DNA of 7,076 nt from Desulfurococcales archaeon. GTDB lineage: Archaea; Thermoproteota; Thermoprotei_A; Sulfolobales; NBVN01. Position numbers and translations under genes: made by a program. Shown one piece after another: positions 1-5,330 of this stretch. How positions within the stretch are numbered: the first letter of the stretch is position 1; the number at the start of each line of letters is the position of its first letter. The stretch is from positions 1 to 7,076 of the forward strand of contig JAGHCP010000137.1 in the NCBI GenBank assembly GCA_021160415.1. Direction: 5' to 3'. The notes below the pieces were generated by a model that searched no databases, was not told where the DNA came from, and saw only the letters and a list, made by a program, of their open reading frames with translations.

Positions 1-261
1 ACTTATGACATGCAACTCGTGGGCGAGCTCTACAGACCTAAAGTTGCTCTACTTCCTATAGGGGGGCATTACACTATGGGTCCGCGGGAAGCGGCTAAAG
101 CCGTTGAACTCATAAAGCCGAAGTACGCGATCCCGATGCATTACGGAACGTTCCCAGTAATTAAGGGAAGCCCTGAGGAATTCAAGGCCTTAGTGAGTGA
201 AGCGGCCCCAGACGTCAAGGTACTCATACTTAAGCCGGGGGATGAGGTCACTATCGAGTGA
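1..261 (+). CDS. UPF0173/UlaG-like metal-dependent hydrolase, 3' end only
   Basis: This is the C-terminal 86 residues of a metallo-beta-lactamase-fold hydrolase; the reading frame is open from the first base of the window (T-Y-D-M...), so the gene begins upstream and the first ATG seen (position 10) is internal. The pieces PIGGHYTMGP and IPMHYGTFPV are the hallmark C-terminal blocks of the UPF0173 family, which is related to L-ascorbate-6-phosphate lactonase UlaG. The histidine in MHYGTF is the usual last metal ligand of the fold; the GGH histidine is also conserved in the family. The HxHxDH metal motif must lie outside the window. The family is cytosolic and common in archaea, but its substrate is generally unknown, so I give no specific reaction. 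The gene ends in TGA, and two bases later the C/D sRNA gene begins convergently. Family assignment is firm, function is not. Confidence 0.9.
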   Translation, partial: TYDMQLVGELYRPKVALLPIGGHYTMGPREAAKAVELIKPKYAIPMHYGTFPVIKGSPEEFKALVSEAAPDVKVLILKPGDEVTIE

Positions 262-262
262 A

Positions 263-328
263 GCGGCCCGTCAGCCCTGCGCGGGTTAATCACCGATCAT
301 CCCTTTCGAGCCTCATCACCGGGGCCGC
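263..328 (-). ncRNA. C/D box sRNA (2'-O-methylation guide RNA)
   Basis: Read on the minus strand, this gap between two genes has the complete archaeal C/D sRNA layout. C box GTGATGA is at 319-313, a 12-nt guide at 312-301, D' box ATGA at 300-297, a 3-nt spacer at 296-294, C' box GTGATTA at 293-287, a second 12-nt guide at 286-275, and D box CTGA at 274-271. The flanks pair (GCGGCCCCG at 328-320 with CGGGCCGC at 270-263, one bulged C), giving the terminal stem that closes the C/D kink-turn. C and D match consensus exactly; D' and C' each deviate at one base, as is usual for the internal pair. Such RNAs bind L7Ae, Nop5 and fibrillarin and direct methylation opposite the fifth guide base upstream of D or D'. 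Here that predicts a target G for the D guide and a target U for the D' guide. I could not identify the rRNA or tRNA targets. Exact transcript ends are uncertain by several bases. Confidence 0.82.
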
Positions 329-329
329 C

Positions 330-339
330 AAAATAATAA
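330..339 (+). promoter_or_regulatory. Probable TATA box of ubiX
   Basis: AAAATAATAA lies about 30-39 bases before the ubiX ATG. A start of transcription about 26 bases downstream of its centre would fall near 360-365, giving an almost leaderless mRNA. In that case the GGAGGT at 344-349, too far (19 nt) from the ATG to act well as a ribosome-binding site, would lie outside the transcript. Confidence 0.45.
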
Positions 340-347
340 GGTTGGAG

Positions 348-358
348 GTATTTTTCCT
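348..358 (-). promoter_or_regulatory. Possible TATA box for the C/D sRNA
   Basis: The minus strand reads GGAAAAATACC here, centred about 25 bases upstream of the first base of the sRNA terminal stem. That is the spacing expected between an archaeal TATA box and the transcription start. The match to a TATA box is only moderate, so this rests mainly on position. Confidence 0.35.
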
Positions 359-368
359 TTGATGCTTC

Positions 369-983
369 ATGAAGTTACTGCTCGGGGTTTCAGGCGCTAG
401 CGGCTTAATTTATGGGCTTAGGGCAGCGGAGATCCTTAAAGACCTAGGACATGAAACCCTCTGCGTAGTAACTGATGGGGCTTTAAAGGTTGCCGAGGAT
501 GAGTGCCTTGGGAAGGAGGGCTTCATTAATTCATTGACGCGTTTATGCTCCAACCTCTACAGAGAGGGGGAGTGGGAAGCACCTATAGCGTCTTCATCCT
601 GCATCCTAGATGGAGGCTTAGTCATACCTTGCTCACTTAAAACTTTGGCGGAGATCGCTAACGGCCTCCAAGGCAATTTACTGTCAAGAGCTGTGAACAA
701 CTTGCTTAGAATGGGAAGGAAAGTTGTTTTGGTCGTGCGTGAGACCCCTTTATCCCTCCCTGACCTGGAGAACATGGTGAAGGCCTCACGTGCAGGGGCT
801 ACAATCATGCCTGCTTCACCGGCCTTCTACATTAATCCTCTAGGAATCAGTGACTTAGTGGATTTCATAGTTGGTAAGGCGCTGGATGTGTTAGGGGTAA
901 AGAACAGCCTTTACCGCAGATGGGAAGGGTTCACTCCAGGTAGTCGTTTCTGCGACCGGTTCTACGGCTCAGAAGGTCTTTGA
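369..983 (+). CDS. ubiX: Flavin prenyltransferase UbiX
   Basis: UbiX joins a dimethylallyl group from dimethylallyl phosphate to reduced FMN, making the prenylated FMN cofactor used by UbiD-family decarboxylases. The 204 residues match the usual family length. Visible motifs are GVSGASG (residues 6-12, flavin-binding loop), IASSS (73-77), IPCSLKTLAEIANG (86-99), VRETPL (123-128, with the phosphate-binding Arg124) and GATIMPASPAFY (143-154, with Tyr154), followed by the RRW near residue 185. The ATG is fixed by an in-frame TGA two codons upstream (360-362). In archaea such as Aeropyrum, prenyl-FMN supports a UbiD-type decarboxylase of the modified mevalonate pathway; whether that applies here is inference, as no ubiD is in the window. 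The last 53 bases overlap the convergent cysteine-rich gene. The C-terminal tail beyond the RRW is less conserved. Identification is firm. Confidence 0.95.
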   Translation: MKLLLGVSGASGLIYGLRAAEILKDLGHETLCVVTDGALKVAEDECLGKEGFINSLTRLCSNLYREGEWEAPIASSSCILDGGLVIPCSLKTLAEIANGLQGNLLSRAVNNLLRMGRKVVLVVRETPLSLPDLENMVKASRAGATIMPASPAFYINPLGISDLVDFIVGKALDVLGVKNSLYRRWEGFTPGSRFCDRFYGSEGL

Positions 984-1404
984 CCTTACTGTCAAATTCT
1001 TTGCCCTCTTCCTCCAGCTCCTTGAAGAATTCGTCGCCGCTTTTCTTGAACTTAACAGCGTATGCACACCTCCCGTCAGGCAGCAACGCACCGAGCTCGC
1101 AGTAGGCATACTGACACTTAGGCCCCAAGCACTCATCACCTATCCACCTGCACATCGCGACCTTCTGAACGTGCCCCTTAACAACCCTATTTACGAAGAC
1201 TAGAGCCTTCTTGCTGCACCTGAAGTAAGGGCATAAAGGATTGCATTTATCGCCTATCGGCATTGGTTTCTGCTTAAGCTCCTTCCACGAGGCCCTTCTT
1301 TCCTGCCTCTGCCGATCCCGGAAGCCGTGCCTTCTCCCCCTGCGGAAATCGTTGTGATACTGCCGACGCACATAACCCTTATCGCCGGAAGCCAATCCTA
1401 CCAC
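931..1404 (-). CDS. Cysteine-rich conserved-type protein, function unknown
   Basis: A 157-residue protein I do not recognise as a named family. It has a strongly basic, arginine-rich N-terminus (residues 13-46), then eight cysteines: C54-x3-C58-x4-C63 and C85-x6-C92-x4-C97-x4-C102-x10-C113. A charged, probably helical tail (about 122-157) follows. Eight cysteines in two clusters suggest two metal sites, either zinc or [4Fe-4S]; with the basic N-terminus a nucleic-acid-binding role is possible, but that is inference. There is no signal peptide or membrane segment. The start given is GTG, just after an in-frame TAA upstream; no ribosome-binding site precedes it, so TTG at codon 4 or GTG at codon 12 are alternatives. 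The gene follows endA by 28 bases, suggesting co-transcription. Its last 53 bases run antisense to the end of ubiX. The regular cysteine pattern argues for a real protein. Confidence 0.75.
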   Translation of the reverse strand: MVGLASGDKGYVRRQYHNDFRRGRRHGFRDRQRQERRASWKELKQKPMPIGDKCNPLCPYFRCSKKALVFVNRVVKGHVQKVAMCRWIGDECLGPKCQYAYCELGALLPDGRCAYAVKFKKSGDEFFKELEEEGKEFDSKVKDLLSRRTGRRNDYLE

Positions 1405-1414
1405 CGATGGGTTG

Positions 1415-1432
1415 GGTTAATACCATTTAACC
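1415..1432. repeat. Short inverted repeat in the endA to cysteine-rich gene gap
   Basis: GGTTAA and TTAACC form a perfect 6-bp inverted repeat separated by six bases, filling most of the 28-base gap immediately after the endA stop codon. The adjacent TTAAATGG element occurs again at 1444-1452, where it codes for the end of EndA. It could be a TATA-type element for the downstream gene or a small operator; the A/T content makes chance possible. Confidence 0.3.
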
Positions 1433-1993
1433 TTATGGTCGAAACCATTTAAAAGTTATGTAAATTCTCTCGCCAGACGGGTATGAAATGCTCAGCAGGA
1501 GGTCCTTCCTCACACTGTGGGAAACCCTTCCCCACCCAATTAAGTCACCGGGGTCGACTGAATCATCATACCTCAGAACCTTCACCAAGTAGGGGGCATG
1601 CTCTAAACCAGGCCTTTTCCTGTAAACAGCGAAATCAACGCCGTACTTCATGGCGGCGCGGACAATGAATCCAGCATCTCTCAAGTCTCTGTATGTGTAG
1701 TACAGGTCCCTGAATAGAGGGATCTGCCTGCCAGCGGACTTTATTAATTCCTCGAAGCCGTAACCCTTACCCTCCCCTCCTATAACCTCATCAAGGATGC
1801 CTTTCTCGAGAAGGTATAGAGCTTCGTAAAGCGACAGCTCAAGCGGTTCCCTTACTTCAAGGCTCTTCGGCTTCTTAACACCGACAGGCTTGCCGAAAAA
1901 GCCTTCCTTAAACAAGCAACTTGCGAACTCAAGGTCAAACACTACCGCCTTCGAGCCGAGAAGCAGGGCTTTCCCCTTACCACACTTCTTCAA
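1433..1993 (-). CDS. endA: tRNA-splicing endonuclease, catalytic subunit
   Basis: EndA cuts introns out of pre-tRNA (and pre-rRNA) at bulge-helix-bulge structures. At 186 residues it is the standard single-unit archaeal form, with an N-terminal domain (about 1-80) and a C-terminal nuclease domain starting at YRDLRDAGF (101-109). The catalytic triad can be placed by analogy to the Methanocaldococcus enzyme: Tyr124 in FAVYRK, His132 in EHAPYLV and Lys163 in SVRKDLL, with the same 31-residue His-Lys spacing. All three are present, so this is an active subunit; crenarchaeal enzymes usually pair it with a second, non-catalytic subunit that is not in this window. The start is TTG, one base after the TAG of the DUF47 gene, without a Shine-Dalgarno motif; no ATG or GTG exists upstream in frame before a stop, so translational coupling is likely. 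It is followed by the cysteine-rich gene. Confidence 0.95.
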   Translation of the reverse strand: MKKCGKGKALLLGSKAVVFDLEFASCLFKEGFFGKPVGVKKPKSLEVREPLELSLYEALYLLEKGILDEVIGGEGKGYGFEELIKSAGRQIPLFRDLYYTYRDLRDAGFIVRAAMKYGVDFAVYRKRPGLEHAPYLVKVLRYDDSVDPGDLIGWGRVSHSVRKDLLLSISYPSGERIYITFKWFRP

Positions 1994-1994
1994 T

Positions 1995-2687
1995 CTATCT
2001 ATGGAGGGAGATGTAGCGGATATAGGTCCCCACCCTTTTCAGGATATCCGCCGCGTCCTCGAGCTTGTCGAAGAGCTCCTTGATAAGTATCAGTGCTCCG
2101 ACGTCCTTGCTGTACTTCCTCAGAATAACCAGTCCTGCTTCCCTGTATAATTCGTCGACAGCGTTCTCCGCCTTTATCAGCTGTATGTAGAGCTCCCTGA
2201 AGATCTTGTTCCCTATGCCAACCTTGTTGAGCATGTCGAGATCCGTGTCAACCATGCTTACGAGCTTAACAAGCACCGAATCCAGAAGCGCGTATAGGTT
2301 GTCAGGCATTCTCTCAAATTCCTTACTACTGAGGAGGAGGTTTCTATAGGCCGCGGCCTCACCATGTTCTGCAGCCCTCACAGCGTCCTCTATTATGCTT
2401 ATGTAGACGTCCTTGAACATAAGTGCCGGTGAAACCTTAATCACGTACTCCATCAGATTTATCCCTGAGTTCTCCACATCGTCCTTGAGAGCCCTTATGC
2501 GGGTGTGTCTCTTCTTAACCGCCTCTGCATTCCCACTGTCAAGGTCCTTAAACATCAGGGCAACTTCCCTGAAGATATCCTTAACGTTCCTTAGAATGGA
2601 GTTAAGCTGCTCCATTATCTGCGACTCAGCTATGCTTTCCTTCTCAACCTCCCGGCCAACATCCAAGTTAATGCTCTCCTCACTCAT
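1995..2687 (-). CDS. PhoU-like DUF47 family protein
   Basis: A 230-residue all-helical protein matching the DUF47 (PhoU-divergent) family. The evidence is the overall helix pattern, QLNSILRNVKDIFREVALMF (28-47), the heptad stretch KKRHTRIRALKDDVEN (58-73), KAENAVDELYREA (172-184) and the C-terminal ELFDKLEDAADILKRVGTYI (204-223), whose acidic residues resemble PhoU metal-binding E/DxxxD motifs. There is no signal peptide or membrane segment; it is probably cytosolic. DUF47 proteins often accompany Pit-type phosphate transporters and are thought to modulate them, but no transporter is in this window, so a phosphate role here is inferred from family only. ATG start; the 59-base upstream gap contains a TATA-like box with correct spacing, so this gene probably heads its own transcript with endA and the cysteine-rich gene. 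Confidence 0.85.
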   Translation of the reverse strand: MSEESINLDVGREVEKESIAESQIMEQLNSILRNVKDIFREVALMFKDLDSGNAEAVKKRHTRIRALKDDVENSGINLMEYVIKVSPALMFKDVYISIIEDAVRAAEHGEAAAYRNLLLSSKEFERMPDNLYALLDSVLVKLVSMVDTDLDMLNKVGIGNKIFRELYIQLIKAENAVDELYREAGLVILRKYSKDVGALILIKELFDKLEDAADILKRVGTYIRYISLHR

Positions 2688-2719
2688 TAACTTCTGCCCA
2701 ATTGCTTTTCCCGAAGCTC

Positions 2720-2727
2720 TTATTTAA
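2720..2727 (-). promoter_or_regulatory. Probable TATA box of the DUF47-endA unit
   Basis: The minus strand reads TTAAATAA, centred 36 bases before the ATG at 2687. Transcription would start near 2697, leaving a leader of about ten bases. It sits in the only sizeable gap (59 nt) of the minus-strand block, which supports a separate promoter. Confidence 0.5.
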
Positions 2728-2746
2728 TGTTATTCCCTTAGAGACA

Positions 2747-3160
2747 TCATCCTATGCGTGAGATGAACTCCTGCGCTTTCCGCTTGAAGAGCTCGAGCTC
2801 CTTAATCTCCCCCTTAATTACTTCCTCGTCTTTAGGGGTTGCGTCATCCCTTACTTTAGCGAGTTCCTTCACCCTATTAAGAAGCTCGATCTCGTCCTCT
2901 ATGGAAACCCAAAGCGTGAATTCAAGTAAAGTTTTCATAAGTTCCGCCGCCTCACCCTCAAACCTCGGGGAAGAGGTACCCTCCAAGTACTTCATGAATA
3001 CCTTGCGCGTCCTAATCAACTTATGGATGGTGTTCATCACTTCCGGAAAAGCGACCCTTCCCTTCTCAAGCCATTCAATCTGAGTCCTTAATTTATTAAG
3101 TAACTCATCTCTCTTCAGAGTCTGCTCCTCAACCCCCTTAAATATTAGGGGCTCTCCCAC
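2747..3160 (-). CDS. Hypothetical helical protein, coupled to the DPBB-like gene
   Basis: A 137-residue soluble protein I do not recognise. It is rich in Lys/Glu/Leu, has no cysteine, signal peptide or membrane segment, and looks almost entirely helical. Likely helices are about 12-33, 36-60, 66-84 and 86-104, then 110-135, with the breaks at GTSSP (61-65) and DDATPKDE (105-112). The last segment could form a coiled coil. The start is GTG directly after the TAA of the preceding gene with no intervening base. A good ribosome-binding site, GGGGAG at 3171-3166, sits five bases before it and supports this start over later ATG codons (42, 56). The tight junction means it is translated together with the DPBB-like protein, and probably in the glyS transcript, hinting at a shared role. 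No function can be assigned. Confidence 0.75.
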   Translation of the reverse strand: MGEPLIFKGVEEQTLKRDELLNKLRTQIEWLEKGRVAFPEVMNTIHKLIRTRKVFMKYLEGTSSPRFEGEAAELMKTLLEFTLWVSIEDEIELLNRVKELAKVRDDATPKDEEVIKGEIKELELFKRKAQEFISRIG

Positions 3161-3529
3161 TTAAGCTCCCCGTAAGGTAACGAGGCTGTTGTCAGCAATT
3201 CCTACTTCCTTCATGAAGTCCTCGTTACACCACACTTCATTTTGCGGGACTGACTCATTCTCCACAGCTTTGAACTTGAATCTCTTCTTTCCCGAGACAG
3301 AGATCTCCGCCTCCTCGCCTATCCCTAAGGACTTCTTGACTTCAGGATTCACATGGATCTCAGATTCAGGCACTTCTTTCTTCAACCTTAACCTGATTCT
3401 TTTCTCCCTAACCTTACCTCCTTCCCTCATCATTAGCTGAGAGGCTGGAGGAATCACAGCTACTAACTGCTTAATATCCCTTTTCCTGTTTGGTGTCCCT
3501 TCCTCCTCCAGACCAGAACACCTCGGCAT
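3161..3529 (-). CDS. Small double-psi beta-barrel-like protein, function unknown
   Basis: A 122-residue protein whose last two thirds appear to be a double-psi beta-barrel (DPBB). Two half-repeats align without gaps: residues 56-80 (SEIHVNP...GIGEEAEISVSG) and 97-121 (NEVWCNE...GIADNSLVTLRG), sharing E, N, K, GI and the final G. They have the strand-acidic loop-helix-GI-strand rhythm of the Cdc48/VAT N-terminal barrel and related barrels. Before it comes a basic strand KRIRLRLKK (43-51) and an N-terminal extension (1-35) without clear features. No AAA+ or enzymatic domain is attached, so it may be a stand-alone binding module. ATG start 29 bases after glyS; the ribosome-binding site is weak, and paired ATGs at codons 33-34 are an alternative start that would still keep the barrel. 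It overlaps none of its neighbours but abuts the next gene directly. The fold assignment is inference from pattern. Confidence 0.75.
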   Translation of the reverse strand: MPRCSGLEEEGTPNRKRDIKQLVAVIPPASQLMMREGGKVREKRIRLRLKKEVPESEIHVNPEVKKSLGIGEEAEISVSGKKRFKFKAVENESVPQNEVWCNEDFMKEVGIADNSLVTLRGA

Positions 3530-3558
3530 TATCTCTTATGTTCTCGGGGGTTATTACT

Positions 3559-5289
3559 TTACTCTTCCAGCCTCCACGCCTCAATGAGTTCCCTAACTTT
3601 CGTAGGGACTTCGCTGACCTCAATCCTTACCTGCTCCTTAGTGTCTCTGAAGCGGAGCGTAACCGTACTGTCTTGAAGCGTTTGATAGTCCACCGTCACG
3701 GCGTAAGGAATTCCTACCTCATCAGCTCTAGCATAGCGCCTGCCTATGCTTCCAGATTCATCGTAGGTGGAAGGTATTCCCGAACTCAGTAAAGCATTGA
3801 ACACCTCCCTAGCCTTAGAAATTAGTTCCGGCTTAGAGAGCAATGGAAATACCGCGACCTTTATCGGGGCGATCCTTGGCGGGAGCTTTAGGTAGGTCCG
3901 CTCACCATCCTCTACGAAAGATTTATCAAGTGCGACGAAGACCAACCTCTCCGCTCCGAAGGAAGGCTCGACAACGTGTGGGATGAACTTCCTCCCAGTA
4001 ACTTTCTCCTTGACCTCCTCAACCCACACAGCACTAGAAGGAATGGAGAACCCCTCAACCTCCAGCACCTCCTTCCCTGACGACTTAAGCTTCTTAACTT
4101 GGTCAGGGCTTAACTTAGTAATAATCTCGATAACCTTCCGTGACTCACTCTTGAAGAGCTTACCGATAAGCGCCTTGTCGTACTTAACGACCTCCCTAAC
4201 CTCCACCTTCTCCTCATCGAAGCGCTTATACACCGTCAGATCCTTTCCTGAGAACTTCATGTGTCTCGACAAGTCGTAGTCCCCCCTGTACGCATGTCCT
4301 GAAACCTCTACCCATCCCCACCTGCTGACCTTAACGAGTTGATCAAATGTCTGCGTCGCATAGTGAGCTCTCTCCTCAGGCAACTTCTCCTCAAAGAATG
4401 TTTCGTTCTCAGCCACACCTAACTCCTTCACGAACTCCTTAGAGACAAGCATCCAGTAAGCAAGCCACGGATTCTTCACTATACCTTCCTCTACGGCTTC
4501 CTTAGGGGATACGGTGATGGGCTTCTCATCCCCCCTAACTCTTTGCTCAGCTGTCAGAATCCTTAATTTCCCTCCGAACCTCCTGTAAGGAGGCTCCCCA
4601 GGCTCTTCAGGGTCATAGAAGAACTCCATCTCCATAATGGTGAACTCCCTTAACCTTATCATGCCTTGCCTCGGCGAGATCTCATTCCTTGCAACCCTCC
4701 CTATCTGAGCAATCCCTAGTGGGAGGGACTGCCTCATAACGGTGAAAACTCTTTTGAATGACGTGAACATCCCTTGAGCAGCTTCAGGCCTCAAATACCC
4801 CACGTCCCTCTTATAGGGACCGATATAGGTCTGGAAGAGAAGGTTGAATAGCCTAACTTCACCGAGCTCCCCACCGCAGACAGGGCATTTGATGCCTTCC
4901 TCCTTGATTATCCTTGTGAGTTCCTCCGGCGTCAGGCCTTCCACCTTCCTTCCCGTGGCTGACTCTATGAGTTGATCAGCTCTGAACACTCTCCCACACT
5001 TCCCGCATTGGACTATGGGGTCAGTGAAGCTCTCCAAGTGCCCTGAGGCCTTGAAAACCACCTCAGGTGTGACCATGGGCGTCTCTATAGCCACGGCCAT
5101 ATCTGAATGCTTAACAACGAAGTACTCTAACCACAGCCTCCGTATGTTTTCCTTGAGCATAGACCCTAACGGGCCTAAATCGTAGAATCCTGAGACCCCT
5201 CCGTAAATCTCGAAAGAGGGCCAGAAGAACCCCCTTCTCTTCGCGAGATCCATTAATTTCTCATACTTGTCCTCCCGAACCACCTTCAA
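3559..5289 (-). CDS. glyS: Glycyl-tRNA synthetase, archaeal/eukaryal type
   Basis: A class II synthetase that attaches glycine to tRNA-Gly in the cytosol; this is the homodimeric type, not the bacterial alpha2beta2 form. The 576 residues are a normal length. The N-terminus FFWPSFEIYGGVSGFYDLGPLG (21-42) is diagnostic. Motif 1 lies around ETPMVTPEVVFKASGH (69-84), motif 2 within 167-222 (RPEAAQGMF, then QIGRVARNEISPRQG and FTIMEMEFF), and motif 3 is EPSFGAERLVF (441-451) with its conserved Arg448. Two CxxC knuckles, C95/C98 and C135/C138, form the probable zinc-binding insert. The anticodon-binding domain spans about 470-576 (GSIGRRYARADEVG at 513-526). The start is TTG, preceded five bases upstream by GAGGTG (5300-5295); this fits the family N-terminus better than ATG at codon 13. 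It heads the minus-strand cluster and diverges from the agmatinase-family gene across 41 bases. Confidence 0.97.
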   Translation of the reverse strand: MKVVREDKYEKLMDLAKRRGFFWPSFEIYGGVSGFYDLGPLGSMLKENIRRLWLEYFVVKHSDMAVAIETPMVTPEVVFKASGHLESFTDPIVQCGKCGRVFRADQLIESATGRKVEGLTPEELTRIIKEEGIKCPVCGGELGEVRLFNLLFQTYIGPYKRDVGYLRPEAAQGMFTSFKRVFTVMRQSLPLGIAQIGRVARNEISPRQGMIRLREFTIMEMEFFYDPEEPGEPPYRRFGGKLRILTAEQRVRGDEKPITVSPKEAVEEGIVKNPWLAYWMLVSKEFVKELGVAENETFFEEKLPEERAHYATQTFDQLVKVSRWGWVEVSGHAYRGDYDLSRHMKFSGKDLTVYKRFDEEKVEVREVVKYDKALIGKLFKSESRKVIEIITKLSPDQVKKLKSSGKEVLEVEGFSIPSSAVWVEEVKEKVTGRKFIPHVVEPSFGAERLVFVALDKSFVEDGERTYLKLPPRIAPIKVAVFPLLSKPELISKAREVFNALLSSGIPSTYDESGSIGRRYARADEVGIPYAVTVDYQTLQDSTVTLRFRDTKEQVRIEVSEVPTKVRELIEAWRLEE

Positions 5290-5330
5290 CAGCCCACCTC
5301 TACCCTTAAAATCGGTTTTTAATTCTTTAT
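5290..5330. promoter_or_regulatory. Shared divergent promoter region glyS / agmatinase-family gene
   Basis: Only 41 bases separate two divergent starts. On the minus strand ATAAAGAATTAAAAA (5330-5316) is a TATA-like tract ahead of the glyS ribosome-binding site. On the plus strand CCTTAAAATC (5304-5313), centred near 5308, would start transcription at about 5334, between two possible TTG starts (5331 and 5343) of the ureohydrolase gene. With the two promoters this close, TBP/TFB binding to one could interfere with the other. Confidence 0.45.

Noticed and set aside
241..317. GATGAGG (241-247) complementary to CCTCATC (311-317), crossing the sRNA stem as a possible pseudoknot
   Set aside because: One arm lies inside the hydrolase coding sequence and the other includes the sRNA C box, which would be unavailable; better explained as chance.
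362..400. A 12-codon open frame beginning ATG at 362, overlapping the ubiX start in another frame, after GGAGGT at 344-349
   Set aside because: It is too short to support as a leader peptide, the spacing to GGAGGT is still long, and the TATA position suggests the GGAGGT may not be transcribed.
557..808. Open frame antisense to ubiX
   Set aside because: Its protein has no recognisable motif and it lies wholly opposite the conserved UbiX core, so it is a shadow of that gene.
3416..3433. A second C-box-like ATGATGA on the minus strand
   Set aside because: No D box, second guide or closing stem follows at the right distance; it is the M-M-R coding sequence of the DPBB-like gene.
3490..3792. Plus-strand open frame across the glyS 3' end and the following gap
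   Set aside because: Composition follows the complement of the synthetase C-terminus; no ribosome-binding site or motif supports it.
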